Under the pieces are notes generated by a model. It was not told the origin of the DNA and searched no databases. It was given only the letters and a program-made list of their open reading frames with translations. Shown here piece by piece: positions 26,888-35,785 of a DNA stretch of 64,000 bases. Each line of letters opens with the position of its first letter. The stretch's first letter is position 1. The translations under genes and the position numbers were made by a program. Source of the DNA: Verrucomicrobiaceae bacterium UBA1938 (GTDB lineage: Bacteria > Verrucomicrobiota > Verrucomicrobiia > Verrucomicrobiales > Verrucomicrobiaceae); NCBI GenBank assembly GCA_002336895.1, contig DDFC01000032.1, positions 559,904-623,903 on the forward strand. Direction: 5' to 3'.

Positions 26888-29536
26888 TCAGGGATGAGCG
26901 GAACGCAAAACGGCTCCTGGGCCGCTGATGAGCAACACCAGTTTTTGGAAATGCAACCGCTCCCCCTTGATGGCGTCTTTACGGTGCAAGTTCACGCGGT
27001 TGATGTCACCCGGGAAGAGCTGCGTCTCCGGCACCTCCACCTTGGTGAAGCCAGCGCTCTTGAGCGCCTCATCCTGGCTGGCGGCACCAGGCCGTGAGGC
27101 AGGTGTCAGCGCGTAGAGCGTTCCCGCGCTCACGACTTCAGCGTCGATTTTTTCAATACTCGTCCGCAGGAACGGCAGCCCGCGCACCTGCTCAGGCATT
27201 GCCTCAATCACGTAATCCCGGTCTGCGAAAAGCCTGACGCCTGCCTTCATCTCCGCCGTCTCTGCAGGCGCAGGCTCCGGCCAGACGATGCGCTTCTGCC
27301 CTTTCTGCGCTTCAAAGCCGCCCACCTCCTCCAGCCTGCCAAACATGATGCGCTCCTTGCGGCTCGCGTCCTTGTCTCCCTGGGTCACCACAAGCCAGAT
27401 GACGCCGTCATGCTCGTGGAAGGTCGGATATTGGAAGGACTTCGGCGACTCAAAACGATATTTTCGCTCCCAGGTTTTGCCATCACGCGAGACATCCACA
27501 TTGAACACACTGCGGCTCACCCCTTGGATGCGGGTGGACTCCTGCCAGCCCAGGTAATAAACGCCGCCAAACTTGTCGAAAGTCGGCTTTGAGTTCGTGC
27601 CATTGAGCACGACTGGCAGCGGCCTTCCTGCGCTCCATTTCCTGCCATCCGCACTGGTGGCGAAATGATAGTTTCCTTTGTCATTGCGGCAGACCGCCAT
27701 CCACCTGCCATCAGGCAGGCGGTTGACTGCGGACTCGCTCAGCGCCTCGGCCTGCGGCTCGTTGTAGTGTCCCAGCACTTCCACTGTCTCCAGATCATCA
27801 TGCATCAGAGCCAGGGCATTTTGCTTTCCGCTGAAGTTGTTCAGCGCCACATAGGTTTTGCCGTCGAACTGCTTGAAGGAGTCAAAGATGAAAAAAGACG
27901 AATCCAATGGCGGCTTGGCGAATCCCTGAGCCGCTGCATCCGCATGAAAATACTGCGGCTGAAAATCGAATGTACCCGCCGCCGTCTTCAGTTTTGCCTT
28001 GTGAATCGTGGCCGCAAAATCACCGGACTTAAGATCAAAGTCTCGATACCACATCTGCGACTGCCTTTTCCCCGGATCTTCGCTGGTGAAGTAGCAGCGG
28101 AGAGTGCTGGCATCCTTGCACAAAATGCGCGGCACAAAGCACGCACCCGCTGGCAGCGTCTCGTTTTCAAACCGCTGTTCGCTTTTGGCAAAGTCGATCA
28201 CCTTTTCCAACGCGAGTGTTTTCAGATTCACGATGGACAGCGTGGCATAGATGAAAGGCCACCCGGCGCTTTCACCAGCTTTGACATCATTTGCCTCCAC
28301 CACCACGTAGGCTCGATCTCCCACGCATACAAACTCCGCATCATGCGCACCCTTTACCTGCGGGGCCGAGGTGTTCACGAGGCGCTGCATCACTATGTCC
28401 CCCGCCAGGGCCGGATCCCACTTCGCAGGCAGTACTTGGGGTTTGTCCAGCCTGCTGATTGTCTGTTTCAGACTCACGGCACCAGACATGTCTTTTCCAG
28501 CGAGGGCATCTTCTTCGCGAAACTTCGCCAGCAGAATCTCGCCCTCGCCCTGACGTTCGCGGTCATACGTGATCCAGATTTGCCCGTCGCCATCCTGCAC
28601 GCCATCGGGGTAGGAGACGTTTTTGCGCTCATCCAGCAGAAGGCCCTCGCTCCATGTCTGGCCATCATCCTTCGAAATTTGCGCGGTGAGATGACTTCGT
28701 GTTTTCCCGGTGAATCCGTTATGGTTCACCAGCAGCAGATTGCCCGAGGCAAGACGGCGGATGAAAAAGCGCGAGCCTGGATTCGGAATCGTGCTGGCCC
28801 TGGTCTCGGTCCAGGTGCGTCCTTTGTCGGATGAATGGCTCTCCCACAGAAACCCGCCGCCCGTCCGGGTCAGCAGCCACAGACGTCCGTCCTTGAGTTC
28901 CGTGATCATGCACTCCAGCGCCCACTCTGGGGCTTTGAGAGCGCCGTGAAGTTTCCAGGTCCTGCCTTCATCCATGGAGATGCCCACACCCTGCAGCTGC
29001 CTGGGCCCGGCAAACCAGCTGTGAATTGGCTCCGTGGCATGCGTGACCGGCATGATCCACTCGCCAGTAGAAAGCACCGTCGGTTTGTTCATGCGGAAGG
29101 CATAAGGCCCCTCATACCCAACCCGGAACTCAGGCCCGAAGGCAGGAGGTATAGCATCTGGATCATCGCAAATGCGCGCCCACACATCGTGCTTTGCGGT
29201 GTCCTTGTTGCCGCGGTTGAAGATGTACCAAAGACGCCCCTTGGGGTCGATCCAAAGCGTGGGGTCAAAGCAGCGCGTGCCATTTCCAGGAGAGGCCATG
29301 ACCTGCGGATGTGTAAAACTCCGCGCCTGATCATCGCTGTAGCAAAGCAGCACAGCATTTTCTGCGGATGGCTCCTGGGGACCTCCCGTGAACCAGGAGG
29401 AAAACACACGCCCTTTGGCTGTGCGCTCCAGACCGGGAATGCCCTGCCATGTTTCACGACGTTCACCGGATGGTTCGGCGGCCGGGGCGCAGTTTGAGGC
29501 TAGAACAAGCAGCGTGCAAAGGAGGCGGAGATTCAT
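26888..29536 (-). CDS. Exported two-domain BNR (sialidase-type) propeller protein
   Basis: 882 residues from the ATG at 29536, which starts the signal peptide MNLRLLCTLLVLASNCAPAA. Several Asp boxes (S-x-D-x-G-x-T-W) are visible: SMDEGRTW, SSDKGRTW, SKDDGQTW and, in the second half, SRDGKTW. The first domain contains RFFIRRLASGNLLLV and VSYPDGVQDGDGQIWITYD, shared with the sialidase at 41932-44280. The second half looks like another five- or six-bladed propeller. 'Sialidase' describes the fold; the bound sugar may not be sialic acid. It is the first gene of an operon with BASS transporter, kinase and aldolase, and has a palindromic operator 54 bp upstream. Confidence 0.78.
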   Translation of the reverse strand: MNLRLLCTLLVLASNCAPAAEPSGERRETWQGIPGLERTAKGRVFSSWFTGGPQEPSAENAVLLCYSDDQARSFTHPQVMASPGNGTRCFDPTLWIDPKGRLWYIFNRGNKDTAKHDVWARICDDPDAIPPAFGPEFRVGYEGPYAFRMNKPTVLSTGEWIMPVTHATEPIHSWFAGPRQLQGVGISMDEGRTWKLHGALKAPEWALECMITELKDGRLWLLTRTGGGFLWESHSSDKGRTWTETRASTIPNPGSRFFIRRLASGNLLLVNHNGFTGKTRSHLTAQISKDDGQTWSEGLLLDERKNVSYPDGVQDGDGQIWITYDRERQGEGEILLAKFREEDALAGKDMSGAVSLKQTISRLDKPQVLPAKWDPALAGDIVMQRLVNTSAPQVKGAHDAEFVCVGDRAYVVVEANDVKAGESAGWPFIYATLSIVNLKTLALEKVIDFAKSEQRFENETLPAGACFVPRILCKDASTLRCYFTSEDPGKRQSQMWYRDFDLKSGDFAATIHKAKLKTAAGTFDFQPQYFHADAAAQGFAKPPLDSSFFIFDSFKQFDGKTYVALNNFSGKQNALALMHDDLETVEVLGHYNEPQAEALSESAVNRLPDGRWMAVCRNDKGNYHFATSADGRKWSAGRPLPVVLNGTNSKPTFDKFGGVYYLGWQESTRIQGVSRSVFNVDVSRDGKTWERKYRFESPKSFQYPTFHEHDGVIWLVVTQGDKDASRKERIMFGRLEEVGGFEAQKGQKRIVWPEPAPAETAEMKAGVRLFADRDYVIEAMPEQVRGLPFLRTSIEKIDAEVVSAGTLYALTPASRPGAASQDEALKSAGFTKVEVPETQLFPGDINRVNLHRKDAIKGERLHFQKLVLLISGPGAVLRSAHP

Positions 29537-29590
29537 TGGCCATATCAAACGTGACGCACGATGTCATTTCACCCAGGATTGGATTGAAGA

Positions 29591-29607
29591 AATGTTATGT
29601 TAACATA
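29591..29607. promoter_or_regulatory. LacI-type operator copy 1
   Basis: AATGTTA-TGT-TAACATA: an inverted repeat matching at 6 of 7 positions. The inner 12 bp (29596-29607) are also a perfect palindrome. It shares the 13-mer TGTTATGTTAACA with the site at 44343-44359. It lies 54 bp before the sialidase ATG and 85 bp before pepD, between divergent operons, so it could control both. The adjacent LacI protein is the candidate binder. Confidence 0.6.
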
Positions 29608-29692
29608 TCTTCTCCATGCTGCCCACGAACCAGCTTGAAGTCACGCCCGTCCAAGACAGCCTCGTTCATACACCCACCTCCCTGCTCTTTTC

Positions 29693-31147
29693 ATGTCGTC
29701 CTCTGATGTCCGCGCCCTCGAACCCCAGGCTCTCTGGAACTGCTTTGCCGATCTCAATGCCGTGCCCCGCCCTTCCAAACGCGAAGAACGTGTCGTCGCC
29801 TTTGTATGCGCATTCGCAGAAAAGCACGGCCTGCAGCCCCAGATCGACACCGCAGGCAATGTGATCATCCGCAAACCAGCCTCGGCAGACCGGCAGCACC
29901 GCCCCGCCGTCATCATGCAGGCGCATCTGGACATGGTGCACAAAGCCGGTGATGGAGTGAAATTTGATTTCGACCAGCAGGGCATCGACATGTGGGTGGA
30001 TGGCGACTGGGTGCGCGCGCGTGGCACCACGCTTGGAGCAGACAATGGCCTCGGCGCGGCCGCCATCCTGGCGGTGCTCGCCGCACAGGATCTTTCGCAC
30101 CCACCCATCGAAGCGCTTTTCACCCTGGACGAAGAGCAGGGCATGGGCGGCGCGCTGGGCCTGCAGCCTGGACTGCTGACTGGCAAAACCATGCTCAATC
30201 TCGACTCCGAGGAGGACGACACCTTTACGATCGGCTGCGCAGGCGGCATCGACACACACGTCACCTACGAATACCAGGAAATCACGCATGCCTCTCCCGG
30301 CCTCGTCGCGGACATCCAGATCTCCGGCCTGCGTGGCGGACACTCCGGCCTGCAGATCCATGAGGGCCGTGCCAATGCCAACAAGCTCATGGCGCGCATC
30401 CTCAGCGCCTGTGGCGAGCAGGTCGTAGCCCTCTCGACCATGCGTGGAGGAAGCGCCCGAAACGCCATCCCCACCCAATGCACCGCCCGCGTGGTCGTTT
30501 TGAACCCGGCACAATTTGAAGAATGCTTCCAGCATGAGGCGGCAGGCATCCGTGACGAGTTTCGTCTCATCGAGCCGGGCCTGAGCATCACCAGGACCAC
30601 CGCACAGGTCGCAGGAGATTCTGTGCAGACCATGTCCGCAGAGGCTCAGAGAGCCTTCGTACTCGCCATGCAGGCCTTGGTGAATGGCGTTTACCGCATG
30701 AGCCCGGTCGTGCCCGGCTTGGTGGAGGCGTCTTCCAATTTTTCCACCATCGATCTCACGCATGGCAAAGCGGTGATCAGCAGCCTGCAGCGCAGCTCAG
30801 TGGAGTCGAGCAAAGTCGATGTGGCCCGCTCCTTCCGCGCACCTTTTGAGCTGATCGGCGCACAGGCCCATTCCGGCGATCCTTATCCAGGCTGGAGCCC
30901 AAGCGCAGAATCGCCAATCCTGGACAAGATGAAGAGACTTTACCACGATCTCTTCGGCCACGAGGTCAAGATCGGCGCTTGCCATGCAGGGCTGGAGTGC
31001 GGCGTCATCGCCATGGCTTACCCGGATCTCGACATGATCTCGTTTGGGCCAAACATCCACGAGGCTCATTCTGAGAAGGAATGCGCCAGCGTCTCCTCCG
31101 CACAGAAATTTTGGAAGCTGCTCACGGCCACACTGGCAGAGCTGTAG
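29693..31147 (+). CDS. pepD: Aminoacyl-histidine dipeptidase (PepD, M20 family)
   Basis: 484 residues, cytoplasmic. M20C metal ligands are all recognisable: His in MQAHLDMVHKA, bridging Asp in LGADNGLGAAA, catalytic Glu and its neighbour in TLDEEQGMGG, Asp in NLDSEEDDTF, and the last His in NIHEAHSEKE. The lid domain lies between. The length equals E. coli PepD (485). It hydrolyses Xaa-His and other dipeptides. It is divergent from the sialidase operon and sits 15 bp upstream of a lacI-type gene, so the two are probably cotranscribed. Confidence 0.95.
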   Translation: MSSSDVRALEPQALWNCFADLNAVPRPSKREERVVAFVCAFAEKHGLQPQIDTAGNVIIRKPASADRQHRPAVIMQAHLDMVHKAGDGVKFDFDQQGIDMWVDGDWVRARGTTLGADNGLGAAAILAVLAAQDLSHPPIEALFTLDEEQGMGGALGLQPGLLTGKTMLNLDSEEDDTFTIGCAGGIDTHVTYEYQEITHASPGLVADIQISGLRGGHSGLQIHEGRANANKLMARILSACGEQVVALSTMRGGSARNAIPTQCTARVVVLNPAQFEECFQHEAAGIRDEFRLIEPGLSITRTTAQVAGDSVQTMSAEAQRAFVLAMQALVNGVYRMSPVVPGLVEASSNFSTIDLTHGKAVISSLQRSSVESSKVDVARSFRAPFELIGAQAHSGDPYPGWSPSAESPILDKMKRLYHDLFGHEVKIGACHAGLECGVIAMAYPDLDMISFGPNIHEAHSEKECASVSSAQKFWKLLTATLAEL

Positions 31148-31162
31148 CACCGATCACCAGCC

Positions 31163-32206
31163 ATGCCCGCCGCTGCGCCCACGCTCAAAGACATCGCCCA
31201 TGCCACGGGTTATTCTCTGATGACGGTGTCACGCGTGCTGCGCGGAGCCCCCAAAGTTTCCGCAGAAAAGCGTGAGCATGTGCTCAAAGAGGCGAAACGG
31301 CTGAACTACCAGCCAGACCCGCATCTCGCGCGCATGATGCAGGCCGTGCGCGGCAGGAAGCAGCAGCGAGTGCGTGCGGTGATCGCCGTGATTCGCGAGC
31401 ACGTGCCGCAGGACGGTCTTCTCAGCGCTTCGTATCAATACGTGCCCATCGACGACATCCGCAGCCGTGCCCACGGCCACGGCTACGCTGTGGAGGAGTT
31501 CTGGCTGGGAAAAGACGGGCTGACGCCCAAACGCCTGCAGAAGATTCTGCATGCACGCGGCATCGAGGGAGTGATCGTCTCGCCACAGAGCATGCAGCTG
31601 CCTTGCAGCAAGATCGACTTCTCCCCTTTTGCCGCCGCTACTTTTGGCAATGCCATGAGCAGCCCCGCTCTGCACATGTGCGCCGGAAACATGACCCTCG
31701 GCATTCACATGGCCGCAGATCAGCTCACCGCCCGCGGATACCGGCGCATCGGCGTGGCCGTCACGCGGTGGATCGTGAACCGCTCCCAGTTCGGCTACAG
31801 CGGCGGCCTTTTTCACTGGCAGCAGAGCCTGCCGCCCGCAGACCGTGTGCCGTTGCTGCTCTTTCCCAGCAACGACATCAGCCAGGGATTCGACGCCTTC
31901 TCCAAATGGATGCACGAGTACCAGCCGGATGCCCTCATCACCTTCGACACCCACGTGCCCGGCTGGCTGCGCCGCCTGGGCCTGCGCATTCCTCAGGACA
32001 TCGGCTTCGTCGTTCATGACTGGACGCCGAAGATGCCGGACTACGCCGGCATTTATCAGCAGCGCGATCACCTCGCCGCCGCTGCGGTCGATCTCATCGT
32101 CACGCAGCTCTCCCAGCACGAGCACGGCGTTCCCGCAGTGCCCCGCCAGATCATGATCCCGCCACGCTGGGTGGAAGGCCCCAGCATTAGAGCTGCCCGT
32201 CTCTAA
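31163..32206 (+). CDS. LacI family transcriptional regulator
   Basis: 347 residues. The N-terminal helix-turn-helix is clear (TLKDIAHATGYSLMTVSRVLRGAPKVSAEKR), followed by the hinge helix region (LNYQPDPHLARMMQAVRGRK). The periplasmic-binding-protein-like effector domain follows (GIEGVIVSPQ, RGYRRIGVAVTRWIV, LRIPQDIGFVVHDWTP). It shares a transcript with pepD, and the promoter region contains the palindrome at 29591-29607. The same palindrome precedes a second sialidase operon 12 kb away. Repression of both until a sugar ligand appears is the likely role, inferred from position. Confidence 0.88.
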   Translation: MPAAAPTLKDIAHATGYSLMTVSRVLRGAPKVSAEKREHVLKEAKRLNYQPDPHLARMMQAVRGRKQQRVRAVIAVIREHVPQDGLLSASYQYVPIDDIRSRAHGHGYAVEEFWLGKDGLTPKRLQKILHARGIEGVIVSPQSMQLPCSKIDFSPFAAATFGNAMSSPALHMCAGNMTLGIHMAADQLTARGYRRIGVAVTRWIVNRSQFGYSGGLFHWQQSLPPADRVPLLLFPSNDISQGFDAFSKWMHEYQPDALITFDTHVPGWLRRLGLRIPQDIGFVVHDWTPKMPDYAGIYQQRDHLAAAAVDLIVTQLSQHEHGVPAVPRQIMIPPRWVEGPSIRAARL

Positions 32207-32210
32207 AAGC

Positions 32211-34007
32211 TCACTTCAGCGTCTCATAGGCCTGCAGCTCAGGCTCCATGGCCTTCAGCGCCGTGGCCCAGAATTCAGTCTTGGTGATGTCCTCTCCGAG
32301 ACTCCTCTTCACCACCTCCTCACAGGTGGCGCTGCCGGTCATCGAGAGGAAAGACTCGTAGCGCGGCAGGAAGGCCGCACCTTCTGCTTTAAAACGCGCA
32401 AACAGCGCCTGGCTCAGCAGGTAGCCAAAAACATAGGGGAAATTATAGAACGAAATGCCACTGATGAAGAAGTGCATCTTGGAGGCCCAGAACATTGGAT
32501 CCGTACCACCATCGAGCAGAGTATCACCGTAGAGCTTGCGCTGCGCCTCGTTCATGAGCGCGCTGAGACGGCTCACGCTCACCTCGCCGTCTGCGCGCTC
32601 GGTGTAGAAAGCCTTTTCAAACTCATAGCGCATCGGGATGTTGATCAGGTAGGCATGCGCACGCAGCATCTCCTGATCGAGCAGGTAGGCCTTGGTGGCC
32701 TCGGTAAGACCCGGGTCGTTCATCAGGCCGTTGAGCAGGATCATCTCACCAAAATTGGAGGCCGTCTCTGCGAGCGTCATCGGATAGTTCGCGGCAAACG
32801 ATCGCGCCGGACGCAGCACGCACGAGTGCCAGGCATGTCCCACCTCATGTGCCAGTGTGACCATGTCATGCACCGTGCAATGAAAGGTCATGTACACGCG
32901 CTCCTCGTGCTTGAGCTGAGATCCGGTGCAGAAGGCCCCGGGGCGCTTGCCTGCACGTGGCTGCGCCTCGATCCAGCGCTGTGCGAGCATCTCGCGGAAA
33001 TAAGCACCCAGCTTCGGATACGCTGTGCTGAACGCCTGGTCCACCGTTGCACACGCCTCATCCCAGGTCAGCTCCTTCTCATCCGGCGCGGCGATCTGCG
33101 GAGCCTCAAGGTCAAAGTAATGCAGTGCCGAGGTGCCCTGCAGCTTCGCAGCTTTTCTCAGTGCACGACGCGGCAGCTCGATGTTCGCATGAATCGCCTC
33201 CAGCATCGCGTCCAGTGACTTGCGGCTCATGGCACCGTCAAACAAGGGTGTGTCGAGAAAGTGCGGCAGCCCGCGGCGGCCATAGAGACTGAGTCGGGTG
33301 CCTGCGATGCCGTTCAATCCGGCGGCAAGCGTCACGGCATGATCATTCCAAGGCTTCTGCCCGTCATGAAATGCCGCCTCGCGCAGCTTGCGATCCGGCT
33401 CGGACATGAGCGCGCGCCGCCGGGACATCTCAACGGTCTCTTTGTGCCCGTCCGGAAAAGTCATCTCAAACTCCATCTTGCCCGTCAGCGTATCATACAG
33501 CCGCCCCCAGGCATGCAGCCCGTTCACGTTGAGATCCGCCGCCAGTGCCTCCATCTCAGACTTCATCTGATGCTGCCCCTCATGGCGCATGCGCTTGACG
33601 GCGTGCTCCGCATTTTTCAATGACGGATCTGCCAGCAGCACCTCAAAAGCATCATCGCTCAAAGCCGCCAGCGCAGACCGCAGAGAGGCCATGAGCTTGG
33701 TGCTTTCGGCCTCGAGCGTCGAGATCCATGCCTCATCGGCCTTCACGGCCTCGTCATTGGCGTCATCAGCAGAAAGGCAGCCCAGATAGGCGGAGAGATG
33801 ACCCAGGCGGTCGCTCAGCGACTCCAGTGCATTGATCACCTGCGCCATTTCGACAATCTCGATGCCGAGTGCCGCCGCCTGCTTCTTGAGCGCGTCCACA
33901 TCGCGCACCAGCGCTGCTTTAAATTCGGTGTAGTCGGTTTTGCCGAATCCGGAGAACCAGGATTCAAGGGACCAGCGGTCAGGGGTGGTGGGTGCGGAAT
34001 GTGACAT
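32211..34007 (-). CDS. M3 family oligoendopeptidase (PepF-like)
   Basis: 598 residues, no signal peptide. The M3 zinc motif HExxH reads TLAHEVGHAWHS, with the third ligand Glu expected in LAETASNFGEMILLNGL. The N-terminal PepF domain and the C-terminal helical part (ISFYNFPYVFGYLLSQALF) are typical of PepF/M3 oligoendopeptidases near 600 residues. It degrades short cytoplasmic peptides. It converges with the lacI-type gene (4-bp gap) and lies 16 bp behind kdgK on the same strand. Confidence 0.9.
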   Translation of the reverse strand: MSHSAPTTPDRWSLESWFSGFGKTDYTEFKAALVRDVDALKKQAAALGIEIVEMAQVINALESLSDRLGHLSAYLGCLSADDANDEAVKADEAWISTLEAESTKLMASLRSALAALSDDAFEVLLADPSLKNAEHAVKRMRHEGQHQMKSEMEALAADLNVNGLHAWGRLYDTLTGKMEFEMTFPDGHKETVEMSRRRALMSEPDRKLREAAFHDGQKPWNDHAVTLAAGLNGIAGTRLSLYGRRGLPHFLDTPLFDGAMSRKSLDAMLEAIHANIELPRRALRKAAKLQGTSALHYFDLEAPQIAAPDEKELTWDEACATVDQAFSTAYPKLGAYFREMLAQRWIEAQPRAGKRPGAFCTGSQLKHEERVYMTFHCTVHDMVTLAHEVGHAWHSCVLRPARSFAANYPMTLAETASNFGEMILLNGLMNDPGLTEATKAYLLDQEMLRAHAYLINIPMRYEFEKAFYTERADGEVSVSRLSALMNEAQRKLYGDTLLDGGTDPMFWASKMHFFISGISFYNFPYVFGYLLSQALFARFKAEGAAFLPRYESFLSMTGSATCEEVVKRSLGEDITKTEFWATALKAMEPELQAYETLK

Positions 34008-34023
34008 GATGGAAATGAATGGA

Positions 34024-35055
34024 TCAGCGGCTCACGCGGCCTCCGCCGTCGCCCTGCATCAGGGCCTCGATTTCACCGCGTGTGCTATAGTTGTAGTCGC
34101 CTTCGATGGAATGCGCCAGACAGCCTGCGGCGGTGGCAAAGCCGATGGCCGTCTGCGGGTCGGAATTTTGCAGAAACGAAAACACCAGCCCGGCTGTGAA
34201 AGCATCTCCCGCACCGAGTCGGTCGATCACCTGGGTGATGGTGTGCCGCGCTGCAGTATGCAGCTTGCCAGCAGCAGCTTCATAGAGGGCTCCGCTGAAG
34301 CACTGCGCATTGGAGGTGCTGCCATCGCGCAGGGTAAAGGCGGCATGCGTCATCTGGGGGAATTCGCCCACGATCTGCTGTGCCAGCGCCTGCAGGTCCC
34401 CGCTGTATTCGATGCCCAACATCGCAGTCGCATCACTGACACCACCCACAAACACGCTCACCATCGGCAGCAGCGCCCTCATGGTTCGTGTGGCCAGTTC
34501 CCGTGCGGAGAGAGGAGGCTCCCAGTTCCAGAGCTTGGTGCGGTAGTTCATGTCGCACACGATCTTGATCCCTCGTCCTGCTGCCTGCTCCATGGCTGCA
34601 CGCGCGACATCTGCTGCATTGCGCGAGATGGCGGGCGTGATGCCTGAGATCACAAACCACTCGCAGCCGGAAAATATCGCCTCCCAGTCATAGGCAGATG
34701 CTGGCGTGATGGCCACAGCGGAGCCTTCCCGGTCATAGATCACATTCCCGCCACGCTGATTGGCACCATGCTCCAGAAAGTACACTCCAAGCCTGCCATG
34801 GGCTGTCCGCAGAATGTGCCTGGTCTCTACCCCGAGGCTGCGCAGATCAGCCACACAGGCATCGGCTATGGCATTGGCAGGCAGCGCCGTGACAAAAGAC
34901 GCATCTGCACCCAGATGGGAAAGCGATGCCGCTATGCTGGCCTCAGCCCCGGCAAAGCTCGCGTGCATGCCGCCTGGCATGGCCTGCTGAAATCGCGCAA
35001 AGCCCGGTGTGGCCAGCCGCAGCATGATCTCCCCAAAGGTGACGACTCGGCTCAT
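34024..35055 (-). CDS. kdgK: 2-dehydro-3-deoxygluconokinase (PfkB family)
   Basis: 343 residues. PfkB features: N-terminal VTFGEIMLRLATPG, GMHASFAGAEASIAASLSHLGAD (signature 1 region), and the C-terminal signature with catalytic Asp, DRLGAGDAFTAGLVFSFL. It phosphorylates 2-keto-3-deoxygluconate to KDPG. The substrate is supported by the overlapping upstream eda gene (ATGA overlap at 35052-35055), which splits KDPG. Together they process keto-deoxy acids from uronate-containing polysaccharides. Confidence 0.85.
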   Translation of the reverse strand: MSRVVTFGEIMLRLATPGFARFQQAMPGGMHASFAGAEASIAASLSHLGADASFVTALPANAIADACVADLRSLGVETRHILRTAHGRLGVYFLEHGANQRGGNVIYDREGSAVAITPASAYDWEAIFSGCEWFVISGITPAISRNAADVARAAMEQAAGRGIKIVCDMNYRTKLWNWEPPLSARELATRTMRALLPMVSVFVGGVSDATAMLGIEYSGDLQALAQQIVGEFPQMTHAAFTLRDGSTSNAQCFSGALYEAAAGKLHTAARHTITQVIDRLGAGDAFTAGLVFSFLQNSDPQTAIGFATAAGCLAHSIEGDYNYSTRGEIEALMQGDGGGRVSR

Positions 35056-35711
35056 GGGCGCACTTGCTTGACGATGTCCGTGGCCTCACGTGCCAGTGCG
35101 GTGATGACGTCCCAGCCCCCTCTGGCCACGATGTCTTTGGGCGCCAGCCATGAGCCTCCCAGCGCCAGTACCGCCGGCTCGCGCAGGTAGTGCGCTGCAT
35201 TTCCAGCCCCCACACCGCCCAGCGGAATGAACTGCACGCCTAGATGCATGAACGGAGCCATGATGCTGCGCAGGTAGGCAAGACCACCGCAAGGCTCCGA
35301 CGGGAAGAACTTCAGCACCCGGCAGCCGGCCTCGACGGCCAGCTCGATGTCAGTCGGCGTGCACACTCCGGGGGCAAACGGCAGCCCGACTCGGATGGCC
35401 TCGGCCACCACACGCGGATTCATCCCGGGAGCCACGCCAAAACTTGCCCCGGCTTCCTTCGCCTCGTTCACCTGCTTTGGCGTGAGAATGGTTCCCACAC
35501 CGACGGTCATCTCCGGCACCTCGGCCTTGATGAGCCGCAGCGACTCCAGCGCCGCATCTGTACGCAGCGTGAGCTCGATGCCGTTCACCCCGCCTGCCAG
35601 CAGAGCCCGCGCCAGCGGCACGGCATCCTCGGCACGATCTATCATCAAAACGGCAATCACCCCCGTATTGCGGAGCTGGAGGCGGAGATTTTCAGGGAAG
35701 GCGGTATTCAT
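35052..35711 (-). CDS. eda: KDPG/KHG aldolase
   Basis: 219 residues from the ATG at 35711; the frame is open further upstream but lacks family sequence there. Class I aldolase landmarks: GVIAVLMIDRAEDAVPLARAL, catalytic Glu in GGVNGIELTLRT, GVGTILTPKQVNEA, and the Schiff-base Lys in GCRVLKFFPSE. It splits 2-keto-3-deoxy-6-phosphogluconate to pyruvate and glyceraldehyde-3-phosphate. It forms a translationally coupled pair with kdgK. Confidence 0.93.
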   Translation of the reverse strand: MNTAFPENLRLQLRNTGVIAVLMIDRAEDAVPLARALLAGGVNGIELTLRTDAALESLRLIKAEVPEMTVGVGTILTPKQVNEAKEAGASFGVAPGMNPRVVAEAIRVGLPFAPGVCTPTDIELAVEAGCRVLKFFPSEPCGGLAYLRSIMAPFMHLGVQFIPLGGVGAGNAAHYLREPAVLALGGSWLAPKDIVARGGWDVITALAREATDIVKQVRP

Positions 35712-35785
35712 GGCTGAAAGCAGAGCGGGACCCGGTCTTTTGCAACAGGCTTGTACGCTGCAGGAAAGATCTCTCTGCCTCTCAT

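Noticed and set aside
26888..29536. Literal sialic acid catabolism (nan) cluster
   Set aside because: No NanA, NanK, NanE or NanT homologue is present; BNR propellers bind many sugars.
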